A DNA stretch of 64,000 nt from Synaphobranchus kaupii (GCA_029718625.1 CM056377.1:111772407-111836406), one strand, 5' to 3'; positions 41,890-55,484 are shown, counted from the stretch's first letter. Notes: generated by a model not told the origin, from the letters alone. A program made the numbers and translations.

Positions 41890-43705
41890 CTGAGCATGCA
41901 GGGGGGGGGGGGGGGGGGGGGTGGGGAGAGGAAACAGAAGTTCATTAACTCTCAGTACATTAACGGTGATGAAGTGCAATACGAACCTCATGAATCCTCT
42001 TGACCAATCGGACTCTGAGAAGAGCGGTCGTCAGGACGTGAAGGATGGCCGGGAGGAAACGAGGTGCGCTACTCTACGGCGTCTTAAAAACCTCGGGGCA
42101 CGGTCCGCGCTGATTACTGCATTTTTTTTAGGACGTGATTAAAATGAAAATGAGCGCCGGGCTTTAATGGCCATCACCTTGACACGCCGGCGTTGTCAAC
42201 AACGCGTCGCCGCCGCAGTCGCTGCTTTTCTCTCGCAGAAACAACATGGTTGGTGTTGTTTTTATTGGTAGAAAAAATTATGAAACATGCACACAAATTT
42301 TTTTTTTTTTTGGAAGGTGGGGGGGGGGGGTGAGGGCAGGGATGGTTAGAACATGTAATTACATTTGTTACATTTTTGTGCACACGTTTAAAGATCATAT
42401 TCATTCTCTCAGTATCCACAACTGTTGTGCTGTGACTGGGGAAACATGACAGCGGAGTTATAGGAAACCTGACCTTCACTGAAATGCATCATCCCGGACT
42501 CACTTGTAACACTAAGATCACACGCAGCACATGACAGTAGCACATATCCTTGTAGAAAACATGATTTTATACGTGGTATCTTGCTTTTTTATGAATTTTA
42601 TAAATGTTTTTTTTTTTTTTTTTTTGGAGCCGGCACGATAGACGTTTGAACACTGCATTTAGTTATGGTAAAGTGCCTGCAGTATCACCTATCCCAAACT
42701 GCAGTGCAGTTATTTTCATTTCCGGGAGGGGCGAGGGTGGTATTCTAGTCCCTCATGTTTTCAGAAGTAACTTAAAAGTGGCCATTGTCTTTGAGATAAA
42801 GCCCTGAAAAATGTCACACGCGGTTTCTGAATGCGATCTCGTTTGTTCCATCTCAATAATCCTCAAATCCCAGTTTATTACTTTGGTGAACCTGGACAAG
42901 GACTGAAATTCTCTTTACAATACTCCTTCATTCAGGCAAGATTCTCCAGAGGGAAAAGCCATTTGAATGCATTTGGACCCAGCTCCATAATTTAACATGT
43001 TCTCCTGGACTCTCCTATTGTCATAAACCACTTTCACTCAGTTACAAACTTCTATTGGCAGTTGAGGTAGATCCTTATGGATAACCATTGCTCTCAATAC
43101 AGAAACTGAGGGTAAATAACACCCTCATCTCGCTCAGGCCATCTGGTATGAAATGAGCCTCCCTTGATCCAATGATGGCCAGACTGTTGTATTATCTGGC
43201 ACTGAAGAAAAAGAGGCTCTCTACAATCTGTGCTTTCAGAGACAACTGTCATCTGACCACAAAGTATTCAAAACTACTCCTTATGATTGAAATGGAGTGC
43301 TATGCATTACTGAAGCTTGTAGTGCGTAGTAGAGCTGAGTGTTTTTTTTGTTGTTTTTTTTAGAGCAAAGGTTCTTTCCTGTCATTTCCCTGGATACTGA
43401 TAAACTTATAACCTTTCTGGTGAAGGCAGAGTTAAATTTAAAACCGGGGTGCACAAAAATATGCGCTATTCTTTTCATTCAATTCCCATACATACGTGCA
43501 TAAAAACACACATGCAGATAATGTGTGCGTTTGTTTATATTAGTTAAAAAACTTGCAATAGCAACTATGACCTTTCTAGACACCAGAGCAATACGCACAG
43601 TAGGCCCCCACTTTCTATTATCATTCTTTACCATTACAAAGGGAAATGGGAATGGCAATTATACAAAAAAGCAGAGATCCATTTGATTGACTCATTGTCG
43701 CATAC
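41890..43705 (-). other. Intron D-E (1816 nt)
   Basis: No exon seen. Begins, on the plus strand, with G21 next to exon E. It has a T-run/G-run junction near 42299-42330 and a second long T run near 42607-42625. Confidence 0.6.
41901..41921. repeat. G21 homopolymer (C21 on the gene strand)
   Basis: Twenty-one consecutive G, followed by TGGGG. It begins 12 bases from exon E and acts as C-run before the acceptor on the minus strand. Length in such runs is unreliable in assemblies. Confidence 0.9.
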
Positions 43706-43799
43706 CTGTAAATGTCCAATCTCCTTTTTGTTTTCATCAATCACTGCTCTCAGCTTTCTGAGGTCCACCTCCATTGCATCTTTGGTTTCTTGCAATTGG
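43706..43799 (-). CDS. Coiled-coil gene exon D (94 nt, phase 2-0)
   Basis: The minus strand shows a textbook acceptor (attttttttctctttcag), an open exon encoding (D)QLQETKDAMEVDLRKLRAV then IDENKKEIGHLQ, and donor GTATGC. The first base completes the split codon from exon C and the exon ends in phase 0. The peptide is a near-ideal coiled coil with leucines in a/d-type positions. This is one of the clearest exons in the window. Confidence 0.87.
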
Positions 43800-46559
43800 C
43801 TGAAAGAGAAAAAAAATAATTGAATTTCAGCCCCGATAGTATTATTATGTTGTTGCTTAAAAGGACCGATGCCTTTGATGGTCCGTGAGTGGCCAATCCA
43901 AACCATCCAACCAAATTGGGAGCATGGGCAACTTCATCCTTTATGAAATATTTTACATATTGTGGTTAATATGACTCGGGCGTGTGCCTTTCCAAATACT
44001 TCAGCTCCTTTTGGTAAAATAATGTGAACGTGGGATGCAATTTTTACGATGTCTTTTCAATTAACCTTTAAATGAAGATATTCAGTGCTGTGCCACTTTA
44101 TTATCTATACAGGTATGAGCAGATTCATAAACTGAAGTGATATCCAGTATAATTTCTGAAACACAGCCTTTGAAAGCAGCACTGCATTAACTCTATTCAA
44201 CAAACACCAAATGAAGTAGACAGACGCCACCCACAGAACCTGCACATGTAATATCCATAATATACGCAAGGTTTCAGCTCGAAATAAGAACAAAATAGCT
44301 TTTAAAAACAAATAATTATATTTTGAATATAATTCAGCAAAAGTAGTTGTTCAGCAAAAGAAAACATAAAAAGAAATACCACTGAAATATCAAGACAATT
44401 TCCCGGTTCACTTTAAACAAATGCTGGCAACATTTTTAACACATATTTCTTAAATGCACATGCTTGTACATATGGGACACATTTATTTGAGATAAAATGA
44501 TCCTGGGTATTTCTGGTCCAAGCTAATCTATATTATAAAACTCAATGCCACAATCTCACAAATATCACAGGATGGACAAAGAAACTGCGTTGCAGTTCCT
44601 GCAAGTAATATATTGTATTAGACATGAATGCAGTGGTCCTATGTTTATACTTGGCCTCTATGCCTTTATACAGTATATTTCAGCAATATCCTTCACAGAC
44701 ACTATCTTCTATATTATCTCTCCTTTATATTATTATATACCAAGGTAAAATGTACACTCTTTATATTTCTCTAAGAATGCTGCTCCACTGTTTGAATCAT
44801 TGGTCTACAAGGTTAATTGGTCTACAATTTGTTATTTTCTGTGCAATAAATGTAGCTTTTAAGCCGATTCACTGACTGAAGACTTGGATCAAGTTTACTG
44901 AGATCCAAAAGCACAACTGAAAAGGGATGTGTCTCTATGGAGACAGAAACTGGCTAAATGTAATAACACAAATGATCATACTTACTGTAAATACTGTTTT
45001 AAAACTCACTCTCACAGAAGCAAGAAAGCATATAAATAAGCTTAGCGGTTGACGATTTCCTTACAGAATTGACATTACCTGAAACAAGCAGTGAGGACTG
45101 GGTGCCAAACACAAAATGGCCATCAAGAGTCATGACCAGTTACTGTATCCATGTTGAAACTGTGATAACTGAAACACGCCGTTCATTTTATAAGGAATTA
45201 ACAAGTACATTTTAATTCCACTGAAGGAAAATATTTAATTCATTTAGGAATATGTCTGACCATTTGAACAGTCACCACAACATTTGGCAAAGGAAATCTC
45301 ATCATAAACATGCATAAGCATTTCAAAGATAATTCAATTTAAACAATATTTAGAAATGATTCCCCTTGTAGCCGTATTTTGGAATCAACTTTTCTTTTGT
45401 GCTTGCGCCACTAACAAAATGTGCATGCATATGGTGATTGGCTCAGGAGAACTGTAAAATAAACCGCCTGCTTCGAAACTGTACAATACACAAAAGCTAG
45501 AATGCATTTTACCATGTTCACATCATGTCTGGTAGACGTTACTCCTTGTGCGTGTCATCTGTGCTTTGATGTGCTCCCAGTAAGATTGCTTGTGCTAATG
45601 GAAACTTGCTGCCAAAGGTTACAAAAAGCTCACAGCTCTTATGCACTCTCTTTCATACCATCTTCTTTTATCAGTCTTAATTTCACCAGCTGTCTAGCGA
45701 TAATTCCAGCGTTTTTACAATCCAGGCTCCCTTGCCTTGTGATACGGACAAAACAAACAAACATGGCATTTGAGACAAAAGTGTCTTAAAAGCCACTGTA
45801 TTTTACACTAGCAGGTAGTTAGCTAGGGTATACACATAAATCACTTTCAGTTGTGTGCCATGCAGTTGAGAAATCCTATAACCACAACTCAATTTAGCTT
45901 GATAGCTAGGTTTGTCATCAGGTTCTATATGAGGCTAAAAATGCCCTTGTAAAATGAGCTTTTCTTCCAAAAGTCAATCTGTCCTTTAAATATGATAAAC
46001 TGCAAATACTGAGGAATTACAATAATTTTTGAGGGCACCACATGCACAGCATTCCGAACAAATGAAAACAAAAAAACAAACGAAATCCTGTCGATGTCAC
46101 AGGTCTCGGTTAATTTAATGAAACTAAACACCTCTGTGAAATATAAGTTAGAATTTTAAACACTTCTGAAAAGTGATGGCTAAAAGAAATACACGAGTGG
46201 GGTTATTTTACAAACACTCTGTGGTCGTTCACCATTCTAAACCAACAAACTATATATAAACACGCACAAAATAATTAATCATAAATGTGTTTTATGTAAC
46301 TTTAATTTACATTCAGAAAGCAGCTATATGAACTGATATTCAAATGATTTAGTGAAACTGCTATGCAAACCACAAAACCACATCCTTGCTCCTCCAAAGC
46401 CGACAAGTGTAAAGAAGACACAAAATGGCGGCAGTGGTTGTGGTGTTAAGGGGGCTATGAACAGATATCAATACGCTGTTGAATTCTTACAAACAACAGT
46501 CCTGCTACCATCACAGAAAAAGGTTTCACTCTGGCGTGCGGCAGTTTATTTGTCGTTTT

Positions 46560-46910
46560 TTTTTTTTGCGGAGGATTCGAAGTGACAGCCCGGGGTCGGT
46601 CTCCACTCGGAGACGCAGGCGGCGCTCCCTCAGAACATGCCTGACTCGGTGAACCCGGGACACTGTTAATAAAACATCAATACCGCTGAATGCGTCGCGT
46701 TGCGATCCCAATCAGAATCATCAAGTTGAGAGGCTGGTGACAGACTCAGCGTGACGGCGGACGGCTGCGCTGCGCCAGGCGTCGCCTGGGAGGTTGAGGG
46801 GACGCGCCGTCTGACAGAGAGGCTCTGGAGATGGCTTTGATCACGCCGCGTGACGCAGGGGATGTGTCAGAGTTGCGCGGCGAAGTACGGGAAGCGTCAG
46901 GTGAGCTTGT
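46560..46910. other. CpG-rich stretch with possible plus-strand first exon
   Basis: GC- and CpG-rich within AT-rich intron. ATG at 46831 in good context (GAGATGG) opens 23 codons (MALITPRDAGDVSELRGEVR, EAS) that run into a possible donor TCAG/GTGAGC at 46901. Could be a promoter with a first exon of another transcript, or chance. Confidence 0.25.
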
Positions 46911-47728
46911 CACTCTCGGCCCTGTTGATTCAGGGGCCCTGAATTAAAGATTCTTTGTTACCGTTTGATTGGAAGTTCTCTCTTCTCCTGGATAAATATG
47001 ACCTACTTTGTTAGCGCAGGTATTAGCATAGCGCCCTTTTATTTCGATCGGAAAAGCACCAGTCATTTTTCATAAACAAGTCAAACATTAAGGATCTGTC
47101 TAAAGTCCCATGTTAACATTTGAGGCGTTTCATATGTGGTTAAAGCTCCTGAATGTTTTATGCCACGCTGAAATGCTATTTCACTAAAAGACAGGTTGAC
47201 TGCTCTATATTTTTTTGAGGGGTGGAGATTATGGAGCGGTTATGAAACGCTGTGTCACTGAAGGCTTTGAAATGGATACATCGAGGACACACTTTTCCTC
47301 ACTAAGGTAAGAACAATTCAACTTCAGCAAACCATGACATACATTTGTATGGAAATCCAAACGAGTTATAATAGCGCAGTTTGGAACTGAACACGCTGGA
47401 CACACACCTCACGCCCAGTATCTGCGTACACATATATGGCCAACCGCAATAAAACACTGTCCACATTCCAGTAAATATAAGGCAAGCCATTGTGTTTTTA
47501 TTCTGCAGTCTGTAGGGTGGACGAGTCTCCCAGCATAGGCAGGGGTTCGTTGCCTGAATAAAATGAACATATGAAAGGAGGGCAGTCTGTCCTTTCCTCC
47601 TTTCGAAGAAAAAAAATAAATACCATTTAAAAAAAAATACTATTTGCATGCATCAATGTCTATAAGTTACACTTGATATTGTGACTTCGACGACGAATGT
47701 TTACAACTACAATTATTAGTTAACAAGC

Positions 47729-47760
47729 AATAATAATAATAACAATAATAATAATAATAT
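47729..47760. repeat. (AAT)n microsatellite
   Basis: TAA/AAT triplets with one AAC interruption. Confidence 0.92.
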
Positions 47761-48239
47761 TTGTCATGCATAACTAATTGACAAAAGGCGATGTGAGTGA
47801 CGTTTTTGGCACGCATGTAAATCACATCGCAGTTTGCTCCATTGGCAGCTAAAGACAATTAATTAATTTTCACGTGCGGGATAAAATACATATTTTCTTG
47901 GGAATTGAATTTTTTTCCCCTTGCAGCGCTCGTAATGTGGGACGTAGAGTGGAATGGCATTCTTCAAGAGAAGCAAAGAGAGCAAATATGACTGTCAGGC
48001 TGAGCACACGCTGTCGTCCCAGGGGTGTAATTATCTTTTGGGCCTCTGCCAGAGCTGCGTCTCCTTGTTGGGAAGTGAAGGGAATGTGGACGGGTCCTTG
48101 TCTTAGATAAAATGATGATGTTTTACAGGGGCTCGCCTCCGCGTGGGATTCCTTCCTCATGCAAAGCGGAGGGAATGACACCCAGCAAGGGGGACAGGCT
48201 GAGGAGCTGATAAAACAACAGGTACACACCGGCCATTAC

Positions 48240-48700
48240 GGAAAATCGGCGTCACGTGACTAAATAAACTTTGACAGAACCTGACAGGCATTGTAATTCC
48301 GCTCGGAATGAGGGAGGTGCTCCGAGAGAGAAAGAGAGAGAGGGGGGAGTTATGCTTTCCATTACACTATGACAAACTAATTGGTGACAAACAAATTATA
48401 CATTAAAAGGTGTTCATTTTATCTGACGCCTTCAGACGCCGCGAACGGGTTTCAAGCAAACACGGGACGGTTTTTAGGTTTGCCGGCGACTGCATCGTTT
48501 GAAGCTATAACACGCGCAGGTGATAAACAAGGCAGGCAGATGCGCTGCGCCGCTTAACCCAACACTGATTAAAATTCACCGTGTTCCTCGAAAGCAGACA
48601 CGCACAGAACGAGACGAGACACTCCACCTACTTTTGAGCCGTAATTCATTGTGAACGGCACCTGGTCCCGAGCTTAGAGTGTTTCTGCTGTGAAGAGACA
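48240..48700. promoter_or_regulatory. Enhancer-like block, CpG-containing
   Basis: Unique, frame-free sequence with CACGTGAC (E-box) near 48252 and a GA-rich stretch near 48325-48346. Weak evidence. Confidence 0.2.
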
Positions 48701-51553
48701 AGGCTCCTCAAAAATGTGAGTTTATTTAAATGTGACAATAAAACACAATCAAAAAGAAGCCAGAAATGTAAGAGCCCTTAAGACCAATGCGTACTCGTGG
48801 GAATTTCTCAACATCCATAACAACCATAAGTGTATAAACTGCACTGGAAATACAAAATATAGTGCGAGAGCACATCTGTGCATAGAAACCCACGCAGTAG
48901 GAACGTATGATGCACTACATAAAGCTACCAGAAAGGAAATGTAGGGCCTTCACAATAGAAAAGCCACAGTCACTGATCGCAAACTGCAGTGCAGCGGTAT
49001 GTGTGGTGACAAAACATCCCTCAGCATTTTAGCTAAATATATTCGCATTCACACCAAGGGCTTGATCCCTGAGGGACGTGTACAGGGCATGAAATTAACT
49101 TTTTTACCCAATGGCCAGAGTGGCTATGGATTCAAAAAATCACCAGCCACTTTCAACATTTTACCAGCCACATTACCTTTTACAATATATCACAATCTGG
49201 TTCACTACCTGGAAACAAAGTGGCTGCTAGAGTAGAAAAATCTACTAGTCACAATCGAAATTTTTCCAGCATTTGGCTAGTAGTGGGTGCTAATTTCACA
49301 CCCTACATATACCAGCAGCAGCATTTTTTAAATGTATTTATCTTGATGAACATTCAAATTATCTGAATAATTCATCTAAAAGTAAGTTTCCTCCCAGTTG
49401 TCTCATGCTGTCAAGTTGTCAAATTAGACAACATAACTAGGCAAAGTTTCAGCACCATTAACTGAATCATTTTAAATCCCTTCGTTATCTATATATCATG
49501 TTGCGTTCAAAGCTAGCAAACTTTCTCTTGATGCACAGAACGGATGAAAGGATCATTACATCACCATGTATTCAGGCACAGAGAAGGAAAAGTAGCCTAC
49601 ACGTAACCACAAGTTCAAATAAATCTGTCAAGATAGGAAAAAGCTGCTCAATTTTGTGATAAAAAGGAAACTAATGCTATCACAAGCTCAACAAAAATGA
49701 CTCGATTTAAATATCGGCAAGCGATGACAAGTTTTCTAAAACATGCCCAAGACCGACCATTTGACAGAGAAATTACTCATGTGACACGTAGTAAGACAAG
49801 AGATTTTTCTTCTTTTGCACTCTTTGCATCTCCAGAGAGCACCCAGCAAGGTTTGAACTTGTGCCAGATCTCTTGCACACTGCCTCCAAATGGGCTGTGG
49901 AAATCTGAAGGCAGATGCTATGAAGCAGACTATTAAACTATTTAAAAATATATATCTTTGGGTGTACCCGGCAACACACATTCACCATGCAATACGGCAT
50001 TTATTTGTAATGTAGCCAGCTAGATAGCCTGCTAGCCAACTCTTTCATCATAAAGTTTATTTTGAATTAGTCAAACAAATTAATGTACGCTAGTATATTG
50101 TTCATTACTTGGTGAGAAATAACAAAATGCATAAACTCCCCATAATATCAGCTAACTAACAACTAGACAGTCAGTCAACTGGTTTCAAAACTGTAGACTG
50201 AATTCCTTTCCAGAAAAGCCAACACTAATTTATGTGCCAACCACCTGACTCACAGCTAGGCTACTGTCATATGGTATCAACACCAGTACTGTGTCTTGAA
50301 TACAGCATGACATCCCTTAGCAAATTAATACATTTAGATCCATCATTTTAAATATTACAGTAGCTAACGTAATAAAAAATTAAGTTAATAAATCCCTGGA
50401 AACAAGTAAATTTAGAGCCAGAAAAAAACCCTTTTGCTGCATGATTGATCTGTGATGTTCCAGTACTTAAATGTTTTCCCACTAAGACTACACACCACTC
50501 TATAAAAGAGAGGGAAAAAACAGCATTCCAGTGGGAATCTAAATATTCAACAAGCATGCAAAACCATTGTTGTCAATATTATTCAGTGTGGTAGCCAGCA
50601 ATTCACACTTGACACGCAAGCTATTGTCACATTGGTCATCATACTGGATTCACACATCAAAAGAAAGCCTGGTTAATTTCTGAGATTACAAAACTGGCGC
50701 TGTACATTAAATTCAAATTTTAAGTTTTGAATTTAGACCGTTAAAGAATGTTATAATAATGATAACGCCTCTATTTAGCTACAAGCTAGATAATACGCCC
50801 TTAACTCGGTATCACAGGAAAAGTAGGTGTGAAACGCTACAGGAATAATAATTAGGTACGCTGAGGAGAGTGAAAGGAGCCAAAGAATATCCATCTTTTA
50901 TGCAAACACAAATTGTAGTGTGAAAGCCTCACGAGGTGACAGTTTGGCCGTTCTAGTGCTAACTGAGATCCAAAGGCGATATAGAAATAGTTCCTCATAC
51001 CACAGACAGACATCTCCTCTGTACAGAGGAGAAAGAGTTTAAAGGAAAAGTTGTGAGAAGAAACTTGCACACCAACGCAAGGGTCCAGCGCTGTGTCATA
51101 TTCTTAAAGTAGCGCAGAGGCAGAACATTGCCAGAGGACATGGTTAATACGCTTTGCCTTCTGAAAAGCTGGCTTGGGAAGACTATCTTCACTGAATTTG
51201 ACGAAGACTTTGGAAACCCAGACTGCAGCCACAAACTAGCTGTACCACTGTATTATTCAGCTGTTGATGCAAAATGTTCCATCTCTGTGCTAATTATGCT
51301 CTTGACAAAGTTGGTTGGGCCACCTCTGCATAAGAAAATGGCAAAAGAACAACAAAATGTGAATTAAAGAAAAGAGAGTGTATTATATTCAGCTGGATAC
51401 ATGTAATTTAATTAATCCCAGACGTAATCTGGAAAAAAAGTCATTGGAAATGGCTGGTGTGTCTGATATTCACAGTGAGAAAACAGTTCATCAAACAATA
51501 TAGATGTTATGAAGCATGTATGTATGTACGTACGCATGTATGTATGTACTTAC

Positions 51554-51619
51554 TCTTTCTCTGCACTGACAAGGGTCAGAAGCTCATTCTGCTCTTTCAC
51601 TTTCCCAGCCAGACACTCA
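51554..51619 (-). CDS. Coiled-coil gene exon C (66 nt, phase 2-2), repeat-flanked
   Basis: The minus-strand acceptor is attgccag and the donor is GTAAGTAC. The exon encodes (N)ECLAGKVKEQNELLTLVSAEK plus two bases that complete an Asp codon with exon D. It is 66 nt with phase 2 on both sides, so inclusion or skipping leaves the frame intact and changes the protein by 22 residues. A second AG lies 9 nt upstream of the chosen acceptor (tataag), also frame-preserving, so the exact start could shift by three codons. Its intron side carries a very long (GT)n tract in the transcribed strand, and its donor side carries an (ACAT)n-like tract. Confidence 0.78.
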
Positions 51620-51644
51620 CTGGCAATCCTTATACAATGAAAAA

Positions 51645-51778
<134 letters not shown>

Positions 51779-52959
51779 CCAATTAAATCATTTACATCTG
51801 CAAAGTCATAAAAGGACATTTGTGAACAGTGCTGTTTCAAATCACACCATTACATGCATGGATATTACTGTAAACATACTACTTTTGACACATACACAGG
51901 TATAATCCTCAGGTATGACAACTACCAATTTCTGTAAGAGGAAATCATGCAAAACACACAAACATCATCATTGTACAAAAGACTTCACTGTATATTGTTG
52001 AATGAGTATTGTTGAAGTGTAGTGAAATTCAAGTGTCAGTATAAAAAAAAAAACTAAAAAAAAAACTTAATTAATAAAGCATGATATTTCTGGAGGACTG
52101 AGAAGCTCAAAGTCGATGTGTGCCCCAGTATAACAGTAAAAACACACGTCTAACCGGCCGATGAAATGTTTTCACTTGAGGTCCAGCTGCTGACACTCAA
52201 ACTGCTACGAAATGCAGACAGGAGATTTGTAACATTCTATCTAAAACACTCCCAAAGCTACTAACATAAACACTAACTTAAGTGAAACGTAAGCTATCTG
52301 CTTTGTATTTAAATGACAGACAGGTGCAAAAACACATTCCGCGCGTTTAATATGTTTGGCTCACAGCGGTCCAGACGTACGGAGCGTTGCGGTGCGCCTC
52401 GCAATGTCCGCAACTCGTTTCAAAGTCTGGGAGAAAGAGACGCCTCGGGCGCATGGAGAGGAAGCTCAAACTTTTCTTAGCAAAACTCATATTCATTTGC
52501 TTTAAATCATTATGAAGAAGAAAAACAACTTAGGAGCAGAGGCTTTGAGTACTGTGGGACCTTCGCCTATTCTACTGACGGCAGATAGGAGCTGATGCAC
52601 CATGGGGGTTTATAAACACAGGCTAGCTCTGCAATTTTGTTTTGAACAACAGAGTCCAAATGGGATTGAATGAGAGGGGAAGCTCCTTGGATCAAGCTCG
52701 TATCTTCAGGATAATAATCTCGAGGAAAGAATTACTAAAAAAAAGAGAACTGGAGAAACAACAGCGAACAAAGACAGCGTAGGTTGTGTATCAGGATCAA
52801 TTTTGCCCAGATTGATCTTAAATTGTATAATAGACACTGCAGTGGAAATCAGTGGAACAAAAGCACCCTGAGTGGGCTTGAATCAAACTAAAAAAAGTCT
52901 TGTACAGAATGCAGAGGGTAGAAAAGTCCAACTTCAATAAAGATGCCTTAGCTGAATTA

Positions 52960-53340
52960 GTCGTGCACCGCAAAAGAGCTGCATCCCATAATGGCTTCAG
53001 CTCCTGCCTTTATGGTTTATTCATTGTTTTTAATTAACCAAAATTAATCTTATTCTTTTATTATTCAATCCATTTATTTAGACCACAAGATGCGGGTGGT
53101 CCTGAAGATTTCCGCAAAACTGTGTCGGCCATCAGGGGCAAATGGCTTCTTACGCATTACGTCAGACCTCTTAATAATACGGACGACGCTCTGCATTTGC
53201 GACCCCCTGTAAAAAAAACAACTGCCGCTTTATTAACCTAATTTGCGGCGAGGCCTTGTCAATACGCTCGGCAGTGCAAACAATTGCCCATGATTGGCTT
53301 ATCCATTATAGGGATTGTAATTGTTCGCTAGGAAGAACAG
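52960..53340. promoter_or_regulatory. Enhancer-like block with Hox, SOX and CRE-type motifs
   Basis: Contains TTTATGG (posterior Hox/CDX type, near 53010), CATTGTT (SOX type, near 53025), TTAATTAA and TTACGTCA (CRE type, near 53157) within a few hundred non-repetitive bases directly upstream, on the plus strand, of exon B. Confidence 0.35.
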
Positions 53341-53496
53341 AGGTTAGGAATGTGGCTTGAGGGTTCAGAAAAGAGATCAGCTGTGAGCCATGAAAGATTG
53401 GTAAAGAGTGGTGCTTTCTCCCGGCGCTTGTGTGTGTTTGTGTGCGTTTGTGTGGAGGTTGGCGATTCGCATTTATGGAGCCGGGGTCTCGCCTAC

Positions 53497-53606
53497 TTCT
53501 GCTCTTTGATCCAGCGGTTGACGCTGGCGACCGCTAATTCGCTTTCCTGGCGGAGGCGAGCGTTGTCTGCGCGGGCCTCTTCCGCGGCCAGCCGCTGCGT
53601 CTCCAG
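53497..53606 (-). CDS. Coiled-coil gene exon B (110 nt, phase 0-2)
   Basis: The minus strand has a strong acceptor (ctttctccccag) followed by 36 open codons encoding LETQRLAAEEARADNARLRQ and then a segment ending VNRWIKEQ. The exon ends with two bases AA before donor GTAGGC, and the split codon becomes AAT (Asn) on joining exon C. The exon is notably GC-rich against AT-rich flanks. Reading past the donor meets a stop at once (AAG TAG), so splicing is needed to continue. Heptad pattern is clear (L, L, A, A, L, S, L). Confidence 0.82.
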
Positions 53607-55461
53607 CTGGGGAGAAAGGCAGATCAAAGGGTGAGATGAACCCCTCTTAATACGCTCTATCTCCAATACTAATAACAGCCTTTACAACTTGTAAAGAATC
53701 AAGTCATCTTTCTCCTCTCCTTCAAATAATCAGGGTTTCCTTGAACATGGTATTAATTGATTCAACATGCTAGAAGGAATGCCTCAAGCTTCCCCATGTC
53801 TTACATTCGCTAGTTTATTATGCAAACCGAGCACAAGGCTCCTACCACCACAGAGGATATAATTCTCATCAGGTGTGTTCAATTACAGATCTCAATTCCC
53901 TCCCACTATCTTTCCCCCACCCTGGGAACATGAGAACACGACAGGTCTCGGCCAGCCTGCATACGCAGGGCACCGCGTTGGTGAAGGGGGAGAAAGCACG
54001 CACCTATTTACAATTTTCCCCTCACAACGGCGCTAACAAGTCCAGGACTGGATTTAATCAAAGCAGGACTTTGCCTCAGACACAAGCGCACTAAGGTGGA
54101 GGCCTGAACGCGCAACAAACGTCTCCTGGTCTGTGCGCTGATGGAGGGGAGTTTATTAGCGGCCACGCGCAAGGACATATAAAGCCACTGACGTGACGCA
54201 TGCGCTGGGTCCGGGGGGGGCCTTGCTGAGTGACGTGCTCACGCAATTACCCTGGAAATGGCGTGGAGAGTTCATTGTTAAAAAAATAAATAAATAAAAA
54301 CAAACGCATAAATAAAACATCCAAAGTGCGTTGCTCGCTGGCGCTCGAGACATTAAGAGGGCGCGGCATAAACGCACAGCTGAGTTAGACCCGAGCGCCG
54401 CGCGCGCGATCGCTCTGGGTTACATTAAGCACCAGAAATAATATCCGCGTCCAGATCTCACGTCCTCCGTCTAATTAAAATCCAATCACACGGCCGTCCT
54501 CGGCCTGTGAGCCGCTCTCTTCTGAGGACCATCTGTTCTGCACATTAGCGCCGAGTGCAGGGTCTCCACGCTACAGAGGCGATTCATTATTTCAGCAGGC
54601 CGTGCTGATATTTCTGCGGATCCTTCCGAACGTCGAGTTGTCTCCGCTTGGTCTAGCGATCGCGCGGACAAACGTCTAGACGCTCCCCGGTCACAATTAC
54701 GGCCTCTGAACGTATACTGGAGGGAACGACTTTTCCTTCAAACACATTGCCTTTTTCGATTAATCCAATCGCCCTTTTTAACCCACTTAGGGGTCCTCCG
54801 GTGTCCTCTGGTCCTCCGGTCTGGCGCAGTGATGACCGGGACGTCGTAATCGCATAAGAGCGCAGCAAGAAATGCCATCCTAGCATCGCTAAACTTCAGA
54901 GCGCACAACGTTGTGGAATAATATGCAAATATATACACGGTTTAATGAGGTTGTAATTACAGCGCACGGTGACGTGAGGGTGGTCACGCAACCGACTGAT
55001 ATTAATGTAGATTCAGTCATTTCACTTATCGCACGCGTGTGCTGGTGTCTGCTTATCTGAACGGTGGGATGAGATTTGGACCGTCACTACACAAGTGCCA
55101 CTGAAAAATGTGCCTTGCATTTGGCAACTTAAAGACACAGCAATTTCAGTGATTTATCAGTGTGCCGGGCGGTCTCTGGATGTATTTAGTCTTCGACTAA
55201 TCTTTACACGTAGTTTTTCTGCCAACTCTACAGATGTAACTTATGTTTACATTCAACAGTACCATAATATTAATTATGCTTAATAAATAACACGTATTTA
55301 TATCTTTCTAAAAGTATAGGCAACGAGAGAAAGCCAAGTTGTAAATGTTTGTTACACTGAGGAATATACAATAAATTACACATAATGTATTCACTGTAAA
55401 ACTCAGTGTGCAATTGAATACACACTTAGCAGAATGCCCTGCTTAGATTATTTATGCAGAA

Positions 55462-55484
55462 GGATAATCAGGACCTGATTATCC
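55462..55484. repeat. Perfect 11-bp inverted repeat, 1-base spacer
   Basis: GGATAATCAGG, A, CCTGATTATCC. Too tight to be a stable RNA hairpin; more like a dyad protein site. It carries GATAA cores on both strands. Confidence 0.85.

Larger units (their letters stand above)
43800..51553 (-). other. Intron C-D (7754 nt)
   Basis: The largest intron. No minus-strand exon found. It contains a CpG-rich stretch at 46560-46910 with a short plus-strand open frame ending at a possible donor, an AAT array (47729-47760), an enhancer-like block (48240-48700) and a stretch near 49060-49310 that resembles decayed repeat DNA. Confidence 0.55.

Noticed and set aside
49060..49310. Possible gene fragment (open frame around 48999-49235)
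   Set aside because: Repeated CCAGCCAC/GGCTAGTAG words suggest decayed repeat DNA; no splice sites or known domain.
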